Origin: Tenodera sinensis
Lineage: Eukaryota; Arthropoda; Insecta; Mantodea; Mantidae
Assembly: GCA_030765045.1 (NCBI GenBank)
Contig: CM060962.1
Span: forward strand, 144,797,025 to 144,861,024
Reading direction: 5' to 3'
DNA: 64,000 nt
Part shown: one piece after another, positions 46,700 through 59,212 of the stretch
Position numbering within the stretch: position 1 is the stretch's first letter
Layout of the letters: each line of letters begins with the position of its first letter
The notes under the pieces: model-generated
Told to the model about the DNA's origin: nothing
The model's input: the letters and a program-made list of their open reading frames with translations, nothing else
Database searches by the model: none
Made by a program: the position numbers and the translations under genes

Positions 46700-48506
46700 G
46701 ATGAAACTGTCATAGTCCAGTTTGGACCGGACCAGCGAGCGATACAGCCTCAACATTACAGTGCGATCGCCGTCCCAAGCTGCTCCAGATAAAACTCTTG
46801 AGTACCCGAAGCGAACCATCGCAGAAAGCCCTATGTTGACGAATATGGTGCCCCCAGGTGAGTTTGCTGTTAAGGTGAAGGCTCAAGAACTTATGGTGCG
46901 GAACAAACGGCAGACGTGTGCCACACAAATAAACATAAGGAGGAGGGTCTACACCACGAAGGCGATGCAAGTGGATACATTGCGTATTCGTAGCGGACAA
47001 CTGCAAACCGGTGCGAAGGGCCCAGTCGGTCGTGGAGGTTACGGTCAGTTGCAGTTGACGCTCTATGTGCTTAAGATTATAAGAGCCGCGTAGTAAATCG
47101 CGAAGTCGTCAAAATACAGTGACATCGGGATTTCACTGCGAACAACAGTGGCGATACCGTTGATGGCCACAGCGAAAACCGTTACACTGAGAATCGACCC
47201 CTGGGGTACAACATTCTCCTGGATCCTTTCTTGTGAGCGCGTATTGCCAATGCGGGCATGAAATCGGCGAAGTTGCAAATGTTCAAAACGAAGATCGCTA
47301 TACAACCGTGTAAACCATATTCGTGCAAATTAGGAGGATACCATGGCTCCGTGTAGTGTCGTAGGCCTTCTGCAGGTTGAAGAAGTCCCCACGACGTGCT
47401 GCTTCATGAGAAAGGCATTTTAGATATAAGCCTCCATGCGTGTCAGGTTGTCGACACTGGAGCGATGGCGCGGCCGGGGTTCGATCCCAGGCAATCGCAA
47501 GTGGGATTCCTGGTGGACGAAGCGGCGCAGGGGCGGGTGTCCTACGGGTTCTCCGGTTTCCCCCGTCATTTCATTCCACCGGTGCTCCATCTTCATTCCA
47601 TGTATCATCAGTGTCACCGCTTGCGGTGCCGTAGTGCTAAAAGCGGGCGTTAAACACTACAAAAAAACCGGAGCGATGGCGAAGAAAACCGCACTGAACA
47701 TTGCTCAGCAGGATATTCGTCTCTAGCCAGCACACCAAGCGAGTGTTAATCATACGTTCGAAGGTCTTACAAACGACACTAGTTAGGCAAATATGGCGGT
47801 AGCTAGAGGAAAGTGTCCATTCTCTCCCGGGCTAAGGGATAGGGATGACAATACCCTCGCGCCAGGAAGATAGGAAAACCTGCTGAACCCAGATACGATT
47901 GTAGATCTTCAGCAGGAAGGAGACAGCCGCAGGTGGAACATTAAGCATTTGTCGGTGCATGTCATCATGACCAGGAGAGGGTTCCTTTGCGAGGGACAAA
48001 GTATGCGCCAGCTCCACTTCCATAAATGGGGCGGTGTACGGTTCACTACAGTCACTATTAAAATCGAGGACTATACGCTCCGCAAATTCCTTGATGGGCA
48101 GAAAGGCGGTGTTGTAGCTTTGGGTTTGGCTATCAGCAGCGAAAGAGTCGGCAAGGGCGTCGGCGCTATCCTGCTCGCTGGTGTATGTGCAGCCCTGTAA
48201 TGCAGGACCGGGAATTATCGTCCGGCGACACTTGCCGTACATAAGCCGAACAGCAGTCCCCGCCTGTTGTGCAGAACTACGATGGGAAACGGAAGAGACG
48301 TAAGATTCACAGGATCTACGTTTTGCACTGTGAAGTACAATGCGCACCCTTGCACGAGAGCGTTTAAAAGAAGTAAAGTTTGCCACCGTTGATCTTAAGT
48401 GTAAAACACGCAGAGCACGTTTGCGTGCTTCGAGAGTCAAACGGCATTCCTCGGTCCACCAGAGTATAAGAACACGCGGGTTAGATGAACCTCGAGGAAT
48501 CCGCAA
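46700..48506 (-). pseudogene. I-like LINE reverse transcriptase region, degenerate
   Basis: From 48506: a linker, then EVELAHTLSLAKEPSPGHDD (RT block with SPG-D), LSSWREGIVIPIP, then in shifted frames TSVV-CKTFER-like and RHRS, where a SINE interrupts. It resumes with SSVDNLTRMEAYI, then ENVVPQGSILSVTVFAVAIN and SLYFDDFAIYYA, the YxDD catalytic box with F in the variable position. LRGVDPPPYVYLCGTRLPFV and KFLSLHLNSKLTWGHHIRQ form the thumb. Several frameshifts; not functional. Confidence 0.82.
47471..47670 (+). mobile_element. SINE family III, 5'-truncated
   Basis: Perfect 12-bp duplication GGAGCGATGGCG (47459-47470 and 47671-47682). The body begins at box B (GGGTTCGATCCC) without box A, continues CCTGGTGGACGAAGCGGCG and CCGGTTTCCCCCGTCATTTC, and ends with a short A7 run. 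The same body forms the second half of the dimeric SINE at 29262-29744. It disrupts the LINE RT at its RHRS motif. Confidence 0.88.
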
Positions 48507-48587
48507 GTAAAATATTCCATTATTTCATCGATGGTGGCAAAACCATTGTTGCAAAGGTGAATGAGGGAACGAAATTTCCCCCAGTCA

Positions 48588-48841
48588 AAAAAAAAAAAAA
48601 AAAAAAAAAGTAATAATAATAATTTCTTGGTTAACGACGCTGTCAATTGCCAGGATCACATCAGCGTCGCCGGTGTGCCGGAATTTTGTCCCGCAGGAGT
48701 TCTTTTACATGCCAGTAAATCTGCTGACATGGAGCTGTTGTTTTTAAGCACACTTAAAAACCATCGGCCTGGGCCGGATTTGAACCCGCGACCTTGGGAA
48801 CAGTAGGCCAGCGTCTAACCAACTGAGCCACCCAGACCGAC
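48588..48841 (-). mobile_element. SINE family I, copy 2, with T-rich 3' tail
   Basis: Head on the - strand from 48841 (GTCTGGGTGGCTCAGTTGG), body as in copy 1. The tail on the - strand is ATTATTATTATTAC followed by a run of about 23 T (A-run 48587-48609 on +). Duplication TTCCCCCAGTC (48576-48586 and 48842-48852) confirms both ends. The T-run therefore lies inside the insertion, at the 3' end of the SINE transcript, where A-tails are usual. Confidence 0.9.
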
Positions 48842-48990
48842 TTCCCCCAGTCAGCCTAGAAAATCATCCAGTGGGAATGTCGTAAAGGAACAGAATGGTG
48901 GCTGTAAAGGTGAATGTTAATGGGGTGGTGATCACTGCCAAATAGGTCGGAAAGTACTTACTAATCAAGAAGAGCCACCAGTGGCGGTGA

Positions 48991-49203
48991 AATTAAAATT
49001 ATTTTGTTGTTTAACGACGCTGTCAATTGCCAGTATCACATCAGCGTCGCCGGTGTGCTGGAATTTTGTCCCGCAGAAGTTCTTTTACATGCCAGTAAAT
49101 CTACTGACATGGGGCACACTTAAAAACCATCGGTCTGGGCCGATTTGAACCCGAGACCTTCGGATCAGTTGGCCAACAGATGATCTGAGCCACCCAGGCC
49201 AAC
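48991..49203 (-). mobile_element. SINE family I, copy 3
   Basis: Head at 49203 (GTTGGCCTGGGTGGCTCAG), body matching copies 1 and 2 with a short deletion after CTACTGACATGGGGC, 3' end AACAACAAAATAATTTTAAT. It has more mutations in box B than copy 1. No clear target duplication, and it coincides with the upstream edge of the I-like LINE. Confidence 0.87.
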
Positions 49204-50385
49204 TCTTATGGCTGCAGAATTAACACTACAGTGCACTATATGCTGTTAGCTAATGCTGGATTTCTGACAATGAAGTCATTAATCGTCTTGCTCTCCAATA
49301 TTTTTCACTGATGGATGGGCCACAAGAAACAGTGCACTATATTATATGTTCTAAAAGTCTGAAAAGTAAACCTCCTGCGGTTTGGACTTCAACACTGTGT
49401 GTATTGCCAGAAGGTGCGCTCGAGGCCATGTGATGTAATGGGTGCAGGGCGTAAGGGCGTAAATACTTGATGTGCAGTTCATATACTTTGGTGTTCTCAG
49501 GTGGACGGTTTCCTTTCAACGTATCCTTCATTGCACACAGTTTGGTATATCCACGATTTTTATCTATTACTGTAACGGGGCAAGATCCACTTTCTGTATT
49601 TTAAACAGCACTGCATTTTAAACAGCACTACGGCAGTCCAGAACACAGTTAACTTGAAGCCTACCACCTCTCTCCCATCGGAGTCCAAGTTTCGCTGCCT
49701 ACTTATAATTAGCTTGAAATCAGATTCAGTTGCAAGGACAGGTAACAAATGGGCTCTTAAAACATTTGTTTCAGTCTTGTGAGCAATACAAGGATAATTC
49801 ACAGAGATAGTTTACACGAATACGAAAGAACAGTTTCAGCGAAGAAAACATTCATAGAACTGAGTATGATGTTTATAGAACTAGATTTTGTGAAACGAAT
49901 GTCTGTGGTAAGATTGTATCTCTGCCTAAAACAAAATCTGTTGTTGGGTTCCGTGAACTGACTGCAACCGAAAGGCAATGGCTGTCATCACATTCATTAT
50001 AGGAGAGTATAGGCGTATCGTCCTCTCAATGTTGTGCTCAGGGCTTGACAGCAAGCAACATGTTGGAGAAACGTCCTGTACTAGCATTCATTAACTTCGA
50101 GATCATAACGAAAATAAAACAAATAGGGCAAATAGACAATCACTCTCGCATACACATTTAAAGAAAGAAGTAACAGTATTCGCTACTGAATCGAGAAATT
50201 TGAAAAAGAAAATGGATTTTCACGGAAAAAGCTTCAAAGACCCTCAATAACTAAAGTATACCTCTGTCAATTTTTTTTTCAAGCGAAACTATTACAATAC
50301 ACAAATATAATTGTTAGTTATAAACAACTATATTATAAACATTTGACGTATTATATTCACACAACATCTCTACCCACTACTGTTT
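49204..50385. other. No gene recognised
   Basis: Non-coding. I could not detect the missing N-terminal endonuclease of the I-like LINE upstream of the SINE. Short ORFs (60-80 codons) show no motifs. Confidence 0.35.
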
Positions 50386-50870
50386 ATTTTTATAAGGGTT
50401 CTACTAATTACTTTAACAAAACCTTATTCTTCTGCCCAGTTCATATTGAGATAAACGTTGCAAAAATATTTTCATTGGACATTTCTCTGTAAGTATAGGA
50501 GAAAAACAGTAATCTGCACGGTAGTCAAATGTTTAAAAACGCATCGCTATAAGATGAACTTGAAATACCACTCTTTCCATGACTTGGCGAGGAACAACTG
50601 AATGATAACAGCACTTCAAAAGGTGACAAAATATTGAAAAATTTAAACCAGTTATAAACGGGTGTGCGCTTTAAAGAAATCTGCGGTTATCATATAATAC
50701 GTGTTTTGCCTACCTTCCCTAAGGTTTAAGACTGGTAAAAAAATTATACAAAATTATTTCGCAATGCAGAGTACTTCACAGGCTATCCTCGGAAAATTCA
50801 AGATATACTTACATTTTGACATGCAAATATCTTAAATGTACGGACACATTCTTGAGAAAATAAAAAATGA
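50386..50870 (+). mobile_element. HLE copy i, old fragment
   Basis: GTTCATATTGAGATAAACG, TTGGACATTTCTCTGTAAG, GGTAGTCAAATGTTTAAAA, CAGGCTATCCTCGGAAAATTC and CTTGAGAAAATAAAAAATG occur in the same order as in intact HLE copies, with heavy divergence and no clear ends. Confidence 0.55.
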
Positions 50871-51169
50871 CCGCATTGATACGCATGCATCGGCAAACAT
50901 GTACTCAATGAGGTATCAGTATGACGTCTCTACATGCAACCCGCAATGTACATGACGTAATGTAGAACAGGGGATGGCGTTGACCTTCGTTCAGAGGCAG
51001 TGGTGGACTCACTCGCTACAGAGTACAATAAGGAATAGTACAGATACTTGAATCTAGCTATTTTGGTCTACGATACTTTAGGTACGCCTAGATATTTGAG
51101 CAATATATTTTAATTCACTTCTGTTTGCAATGGACCATGAAAATCTAGTGATATATCACTCTCAGTATA

Positions 51170-51550
51170 GCACGTAAATTATCATATGTTAATCGCGATA
51201 CAAGATTCTTTTAGATTCAGTTTCTTTTGTTCTACACATTTCTTAAATGCTTGAAATAATTCTGCCCCTGTTGTATGTTCCATAAGTGGAATGACTGCAA
51301 GCACATATTCTTGTATCGTGAGGTTGTTAGTAATGGTGCTTCATAATATTCATAAAGTTGAAGGGCTGTAAAATATAGTCCTAATATAATACCAATTGTG
51401 CTGTATCATCGTTGTCAGTGCTTTCATCCAACGCGAGAGAAACGGCTATAAATTCATGAACCTCGGTTTGTAGTCTTTTTTCGGTTATTTCTGGTATTTT
51501 ATGTATCCTTCTCTGTATGGTTCGTGGAGATAATGCAATATTACTAAAAA
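51170..51550 (-). pseudogene. hAT transposase relic (fourth lineage)
   Basis: On the - strand: ALSPRTIQRRIHKIPEITEK, VHEFIAVSLALDESTDNDDT (the first-D region shared with family 1, LALDESTD), then in another frame AVIPLMEHTTGAELFQAFKK and CVEQKKLNLKESCIAI. Stops and a shift separate the parts. The upstream portion is cut by HLE copy j at 51551. No termini found. Confidence 0.75.
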
Positions 51551-52409
51551 TATCATGTTCTTGCACCCACATGACTTTCTCCACTCTTATACTAACCATT
51601 CTTACAAACTCTTATTCCTATATCTTCTTCGTGTTAGTTGAGATAAATATTTATACAAATTATCATATTGCTTATTTCCTTGTATGTGCAAGGGGAATAT
51701 TGGAATATCGCTTTGAGCGATAGTCAAATATTTTGAAGCTTTGAGATCCCATTTTCTTTGCACGCTTAACATATAAAAAATGAACAACGATGTTCCATTG
51801 CACGAAAGTTCTAAGTTTTCCGAAACTGACACACAAAACAAGGAATATCTCCGAAATGGTTCACTCTACAAAAACATTTATTGAGATATAAATTGTGTAT
51901 GTTAGCAAGATCCACATTTCTTGTATAGTAAGATTTTGTCTATCTCTTACGGTTTCCGAGTTATTCAAAACTCATCCAGGCTAAACAGGTCTACATAGGC
52001 TATAGCCAGAAAATTCAAAATATACATTTCATTTGTCATAAAAAATATCTCAAACATATGGCATTTTAATCAAAATCGTTAGAGCCATTTTCAAGAAAAT
52101 CAAAATTTTCGAAAAATGTTCCATGGAAATTGTAAAGGGTGGTTTAGGGTGGGGCTATTTTCTGCAAAATCTTCGTGTCGCATGGTTGAAAGACATTACA
52201 CTTAAATACCAACTTTGGTTTTTATCAGACTTTTCGTTGTTTAGTTATGCTGTCCACAGACTCACACACACACACACGGATCTTTTTCCAAAAAAGGTTC
52301 TTTTTTGGATTCAGGGGGTCTCAAAACATATATTTCCGGGGAAATCTCGACATCGAATTTTTGGGTGGAATACAATACTTCCCCTACTCACCAGTAGAGA
52401 AAGTAAAAA
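51551..52409 (+). mobile_element. HLE copy j, full length
   Basis: Starts TATCATGTTCTTGCACCCAC (mutated) and ends AGAGAAAGTAAAAA at 52409. It keeps the 12-bp inverted subterminal motif in slightly mutated form at the 5' end (ACTTTCTCCACT), the AC tract (52261-52277) and the 3' hairpin region (CTACTCACCAGTAG). Inserted in the hAT relic. Confidence 0.8.
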
Positions 52410-53371
<962 letters not shown>

Positions 53372-54250
53372 ATTAATCACGAGCTAAAACAATAGTAATT
53401 GCCTTTAATACGCAAGTAAATAAAAGTCTTCCCCTTCATCTTTCTAAAATAATTGCCCTCTTCTGTGTGTTACCGGGCCCAAATAAAACTAATGATCTCG
53501 TCATAAATACCAGCTGTGGTTTCGAAGGCGCCTAAATATGAAATGATTCTCTATAAGGAAACGGGTGTGACAGTGACAGTGACAGTAACAGTACCTTAAA
53601 AGAAGGTATGCATAATATTAAGTTTCTCTAGACATATGACAAACCAAATTCGTATTTAATACGGGACTGAAGTACAGTTAATGTACTCTAAAAGATAGGT
53701 ACTCTACGTTTACAAGTACTGTTTAACAAAGAACACAAATACCAGTCAGCATTTTGAAATAAATTCCATAATCCTGTCTAAATACATTATAAGCGCTTTA
53801 CAACAAGAAATACTGAAGATGTACGTCATGTATGCCGATTATGTGGTGTTTATTTAGGTTTTATTTTTACTGAATTAAAGTTCTTCATATTGAGTCGTAT
53901 TTCAGTTCACAAGAGGCGATATTTTTGTGTTGTTTTTCTTCGTTTTTTTCTTTTGTTTTTATTTTTTGTTTTTTAAAAGAAGTGTTGCAGATAAAGAGTG
54001 GCTTATTTCGCTAGATAAGGAATGACGGGGATGGGAACATCTGCCTTTATTTACGTGATCTCAATGTTATGTTTTAATTGTACTTTGTCTATTTTAGTAT
54101 CTCTTTATTTATTTTTTATTCTTAAGGGGAGTTTTCCCCTTAAATTAGTAGCACCATGTCTAAGTACTATCTTAATATGAAGGGATTCATGATCACAAGG
54201 CAAATTTTTTCGTATTGCTGACAATTGTACTTTACCGTTTCCGTCCCCTT
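53372..54250. other. No gene recognised
   Basis: AT-rich non-coding sequence with T-rich runs near 53930-53970. Confidence 0.35.
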
Positions 54251-54304
54251 CCCCCCCCCCCCCCACACACACACACACACACACACACACGCAAACACAC
54301 ACAA

Positions 54305-54365
<61 letters not shown>
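54251..54365. repeat. C-run plus (AC)n microsatellite
   Basis: A C13 run followed by two (AC)n tracts separated by GCAAACACACACAACC. No gene; frames encoding HT or CV repeats are shadows. Confidence 0.97.
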
Positions 54366-54367
<2 letters not shown>

Positions 54368-54834
54368 AAACGCCACGCAAGCAACCGAACACGCGACAAC
54401 TGCCTTTCGTGCGGCCCACGACGTTGCCATATTTCGTGTAGAAATTAAACTTTGCATGACACTTTAACATTAAATTGTGGCTAAATTCATTCGAATTAAG
54501 ATTAAAAGGCATTGCAGCCTTGTTCACATTATGTTTGCGCAACAGTTCGTGAAATAATAAACCATTTATATCCATTCGTCAAGAAGCTAGATGGCTCCAA
54601 ATGTTTGATACAAATTATTTTTTTCGGCGAAACCGTTCTTTATAGGCAAAAATTGTATTGAACATATTTGTTACACTCATCATGTAGAATCCCTGGTTAA
54701 CGTGTGGTCGAAGCAGTACCTTCCACCTTGTATATCGTAACTTCTCAAGCCAGACATAATAGCGAAGTGTGTTTTTTCTTCATTTGTAAAGTCCTCCAAC
54801 GTAGTATCATATCAAACGGTGAATGAATGAAATG

Positions 54835-54985
54835 GGTGAAATGATGCTCAAATGAGCCCGGGGTCTACAGAGCTCTAAGTTACCTGATATTCGTGTTTTC
54901 AGGATAAGGGTAAACCTAGGAAAAAAACCTTATCCGAATAACTTGGACGTGAGGCAGACACCCTACCACCACACTACAAAGGCGA
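54835..54985 (-). mobile_element. Possible tRNA-derived SINE, degenerate
   Basis: On the - strand, GTGGTGGTAGGGTGTCTGCC near 54970 resembles a box A region; a box B is not recognisable. GGTTTTTTTCCTAGGTTTAC near 54925 resembles the conserved body word of family III. Ends uncertain. Confidence 0.4.
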
Positions 54986-55339
54986 GATGAGAAGTGTGGT
55001 GTTTATTAAATGCGACCTGAGAGTGAATGCCCAAACACGGTACCAACTTGCTCACGAATATGCGTGTATATGCACACAAATATCAGTGGTTCATTCAATT
55101 CCTTCAAATAATCAAATCTAAGACGGCATTCGTATTATCTGCTATTTTAAGAATGCGCAGGAAAAAAGGATAAACTATGGGAAAACATTAAACTCTTAGA
55201 ATTATATATACTGATCATTTCATTCTTGTCAGTCATTCAGCATCCTGATAACGGGAGAGATGCACACTCCCGAAATGTCGATGGCTCTTCATCACTACAC
55301 CTGGCGTGAAGCCCGAGAATGTATACAATATTTCATTAG

Positions 55340-55490
55340 GATAATAGTGTCCCCGGTGTGCTGGTATTTCGTCGTGCAGAATGTGTTTATATGCCAGTTA
55401 ATCTGCTGACATGAGTCTGTCGCTTGTAATCACACTCCAAAACCATCGGTCTAGGCCGGGTTTGAAACCGCTGCCTTGGATTCAATAGGC
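55340..55490 (-). mobile_element. SINE family I, copy 4, degraded
   Basis: CCCCGGTGTGCTGGTATTTC, TATATGCCAGTTAATCTGCT and CCATCGGTCTAGGCCGGGTT align with copies 2 and 3 in the same (-) orientation. The head beyond box B is lost, and A-rich sequence follows at about 55498. Confidence 0.75.
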
Positions 55491-56560
55491 AAGCAGGGAA
55501 AAAAATATCCCTTGCCTCCTATAAAGAAGAGTCTGTAATGATGCAATTATTTTGCATTTGATAGTAAAAGAAGCGTGGTTACACAAATCATTAACAGGTT
55601 AACCACAACATACAGCGAGCAGATAACTTCAAGTGAATTTTATAGCCCTTCTAACCGAAGCACTAGTGTCTCGCATCTCCAACGTTTGTATCTCACGTTG
55701 CTAGCGCATGCCAATAGAAGTGGGGAAGTTGATTTTGCCGACAGCGGGTCTCATCTGGCGAGGGGAAATCGAGAGGCGTATAAATCGTAATGAAAAGACC
55801 TCGAGGTGCCTTAATTCAGTTACAGAAAGATGCCCTCTCAATGGCGGCGAACATGTTCCGGCTTTTTAATTAACGCCGCGCTTTGAAATTACAGTTAATC
55901 TTTTGCCAAAGGTTACCTCGGCATTGTCTAACAGTGCGTAAGTGCTTAATTACTGTAACTCAATTTGCCTGGAGCTCAGCAGACACAGTGCAGGAAATGA
56001 GCTAAGTTCATTAATCCACATTTGCAAGTTTTGCATTTAACAGATGGCGCATTTCTTCAAACAGAACGTTGCACTTTTTTAGGCTAGTTCAGTTCGTTTA
56101 CATTCACTGCTTAACTCCAGCAAGGAACAGGTAACGATCATTTTCGTTTTTCCACGTGTGAATTTTGAAGTACTGGTAGACGATTTTTGGCACTCTGCAA
56201 TGATATGAATAGCATTTGTGAGGATTGCTAATTCAATGAGTATACAGCATTTCAATTCACTCCCTACATGTATGCAGCGTCCAAAAAATCGGTATTGCAT
56301 CCTTAATATTATCCAGAGTGTATCTTGGATCTCCCACTTGGAAAATCATTCTGGGACTCCCGGTTGTAGAACCAAAACATCAATAGGCTCTGGTTTGCTT
56401 AAGGTAAGGTATAAGGTACCGTGCCAAGACTTTGGAAGCAATGGGTTGATAAAGCCACTCTTGTAAACGATCCGGCACAAGCCGAAACTTCGTCGTAAAC
56501 AGTCTTCCATCCATATTCGGGGACTCAATGGGTGGTGACTGAATAATACCCCGTTACTCG
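55491..56560. other. Non-repetitive stretch without recognised gene
   Basis: About 55800-56060 has few repeats, balanced composition and homeodomain-type words (TTAATTAACGCCGCG, GCTTAATTACTG, AGTTAATC). This makes it a weak candidate for conserved regulatory DNA; I have no direct evidence. Confidence 0.3.
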
Positions 56561-56833
56561 CGGGACCAAAATGGAAGACGACACTAAAATGGGCCGGGAA
56601 AAACGGACACGGAGTCTGAAGAGAGATACAATTCTATAAAATGATCTCAAGGAACTAGCAGTATTGGCAATCCAGAGGGAGGGAAAACAGGGGCAACACT
56701 GCATCAACATACAGGCTGCAACTATGTAGCTATCAGGGGCAGCTACGAGAAAAAAAGGAGGGAAGAAAGATTGGGTCGGTGCAACACTGGCGGTGGAAAG
56801 CAACCAGGGCAGTTCGAATACCACACTCTAAAC

Positions 56834-57291
56834 CAGGGATGTCAAACAGCACTCCCAAACTGTGAACTTGTGACGCGTGGACTCTTGCTACCGGTCTCAC
56901 CTGTGTTGTATACGCAGCTAGAAGAGTAGGGGTGAGCTGGTGCCAAACAACAACAAACAGTGGCGGCTGGTACCATGCTTCATGTTTGTACAATTTACAA
57001 ATGGAAATACACTGTTGAATTAGTCACTGATCCTTTTTTATTGTTTGTTGTTTATTGTCTTTTGGATGCTTGGCAATGTTTCCTGCTCATAAGTTTGTCA
57101 ATTTCAGGTTCCATCTCCGAAGAACACAGGCGTAACACCGACACTAAGTGTCTGTCAGTAATATTAGTACGTCTGAGCGTTTTATTGTTATTCAATTTAG
57201 AGAAAAACTGTTCACAAATGTATGTCGACGCAAACACTGCCATCAGACGACGCGCAGATTGACGAAGATTGGGGAATGTAGTTTCAGGTAA
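56834..57291 (-). repeat. Inverted 458-bp arm: extra 3' end of hAT family 1
   Basis: Reverse complement of 58973-59430, including the transposase C-terminus (YICEQFFSKLNNNK, TDRHLVSVLRLCSSEMEP) and 3' UTR. The last about 20 bases at the junction differ slightly from the right arm (GTAGTTTC against TTATTTTC) and there resemble copy A (5171-7311) more closely. It ends exactly at the internal 5' terminus. Confidence 0.93.
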
Positions 57292-57429
57292 CAGGGATGT
57301 CGAACAGCGCTACCAAGCTGTGAAATGAGCGAGTGCTTGCTTCAGTCGCAGTTGTGCTCCAACGACAGTCAGTCAGTCTGAGTGGTGTGCCCTACCTGGT
57401 TTTTTGACAAATATACTGTGGCAGTTAGT

Positions 57430-59212
57430 ATGCACAGAGAACGGTGTTTTCAACGTGAGTGGACTGATTAATACTTCTTTATCTTAAATGACGGCAAAGC
57501 ACGTTAATATGTAGAGCAGAAATTGGATATATAAGTCATTACAATATTAAAAGACATTTTAACTCTCAACATGCTGCAATTTATGACCCGGACAAATTAT
57601 CAGGTGTTTCTCGTGTAAAGGCTATAGAGGAATTTCAGTCAAGAGTGAATTTCGAAAATATTGCATCATCATCTTCAGGCATTAGTAGAAACAGTTTGGT
57701 TCGTGTTAGCTACAAAATCAGCAAACACATTGCGTCTGCTTCAAAACCATTCACGGATGGAGAATTTGTTAAAAGCTGTCTTATTACTGCTGCAGAAGAA
57801 ATATGTCCGGAACTTGTTAATGCGTTTCATTGTATAAGTCTGTCTCGTAATACTGTTGCGGAACGTATATCAGAAATGGGAGATAACTTGGAGGAACAAC
57901 TAATAGAAAGAATGAACACATTTACTTGTTATTCATTAGCTCTTGATGAGAGTACGGACCACAAAGACACAGCACAGATGGCTATATTCATTAGGGGCGT
58001 CGATTTAGATTACAATGTTTTTGAAGATCTTCTCGATGTTGTTTCGTTAAAAGATCGGACTCGAGGACAAGATATTTTTGATGGTGTAATAAAACTATTG
58101 CTAAATTTAAACTTCCATGGAACAAATTAGTTTGCATAGCAACAGATGGCGCACCTTGTATGACGGGACAAGAAACAGGACTTGTAGGAAGAGTACGAAG
58201 ATTTCTGACTCAAGAAGAACTCGATGCAGACAAAGTTAAATTCATTCATTGTCTTATTCATCGTGCAAATCTTTGTGCTCAATCTGTTACTGTAAAGAAT
58301 GTTATGACGGCCGTTGTAAGAATAGTCAATATTATTCGCTCACATGCTTTACGTCATCGACAGTTCCAGCAATTTCTTGAAGATGTGAACTCTGATTTTT
58401 CGGATGTTTCGTATTACTGTCAAGTAAGGTGGCTTAGTCGTGGTAATATGCTGACTAGGTTCTTTAATCTTCGAAGTGAAATAAAAATATTCTTAGAAAC
58501 TCACAATTTACAAACTCCAGAACTCTATAGTGAAGACTGGATTTGTGATTTGGCGTTCTTGTCGGATTTGACTTCCTATCTCAATTCCCTTAATTTGAAA
58601 TTACAAGGTAAGGACAGATTCATAATCAACATGTTTGACGACTTGAAAGCATCTATGCAGAAGCTTGAATTGTGGATAACACAAGTTGATAATGGGGATG
58701 TGTATCACTTTCCTTGTTTGCAAAGTGTATTCAATGATGGCTCTAAGCATTTGATACCAAACTACAAAGCATTGTTAGAGGATCTACTCAAGGAATTCAA
58801 GAACAGATTTAGAGAAGTTAACTCTATGGATCCCGAATGGAGACTCTTCAACAACCCTTTCAATGTCCATCCTCGTGATTTCTCACATGATTTGCAATTA
58901 GAATTAATTGACTTGCAAAACAACACACCATTGCGCAATTCAGGAAATTTAGGTGTCAAATTGTATATTTCATTACCTGAAAATAAATTCCCCAATCTTC
59001 GTCAATCTGCGCGTCGTCTGATGGCAGTGTTTGCGTCGACATACATTTGTGAACAGTTTTTTTCTAAATTGAATAACAATAAAACGCTCAGACGTACTAA
59101 TATTACTGACAGACACTTAGTGTCAGTGTTACGCCTATGTTCTTCGGAGATGGAACCTGAAATTGACAAACTTATGAGCAGGAAACATTGCCAAGCATCC
59201 AAAAGACAATAA
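57430..59212 (+). pseudogene. hAT family 1 transposase, near full length (copy B)
   Basis: From ATG 57430: MHRERCFQREWTD, then TAA at 57469-57471 and a further stop near 57510, a BED-like segment (YNIKRHFNSQHAAIY near 57540), LVRVSYKISKHIASASKPF, CYSLALDESTDHKDTAQMAI (catalytic region, about 57928), and DVVSLKDRTRGQDIFDGV. A frameshift lies near 58110-58125. The remainder is open from 58125 to TAA 59210-59212: IATDGAPCMTGQETGLVGRV, IHCLIHRANLCAQSV, CQVRWLSRGNMLTRFFNLR (the RW motif), LTSYLNSLNLKLQGKDRF and FASTYICEQFFSKLN. About 590 codons in all. Inactive because of two early stops and a frameshift. Confidence 0.9.

Larger units (their letters stand above)
45126..48990 (-). mobile_element. 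I-like LINE, 5'-truncated and interrupted
   Basis: On the - strand the order is endonuclease end (SDLFGSDHHPINIHL, about 48950-48910), linker, RT, RNase H, CCHC-like knuckle and 3' UTR, the architecture of the I clade. The 3' end (about 45185-45126) reads GACCTAGCTGTCGACGGGC and finishes in CACT/ACTC tandem repeats instead of poly-A. Interruptions are SINEs at 48587-48841 and 47471-47670 and a 62-bp LINE tail at 46279-46340; the upstream edge coincides with a SINE at 48991-49203. Confidence 0.85.
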
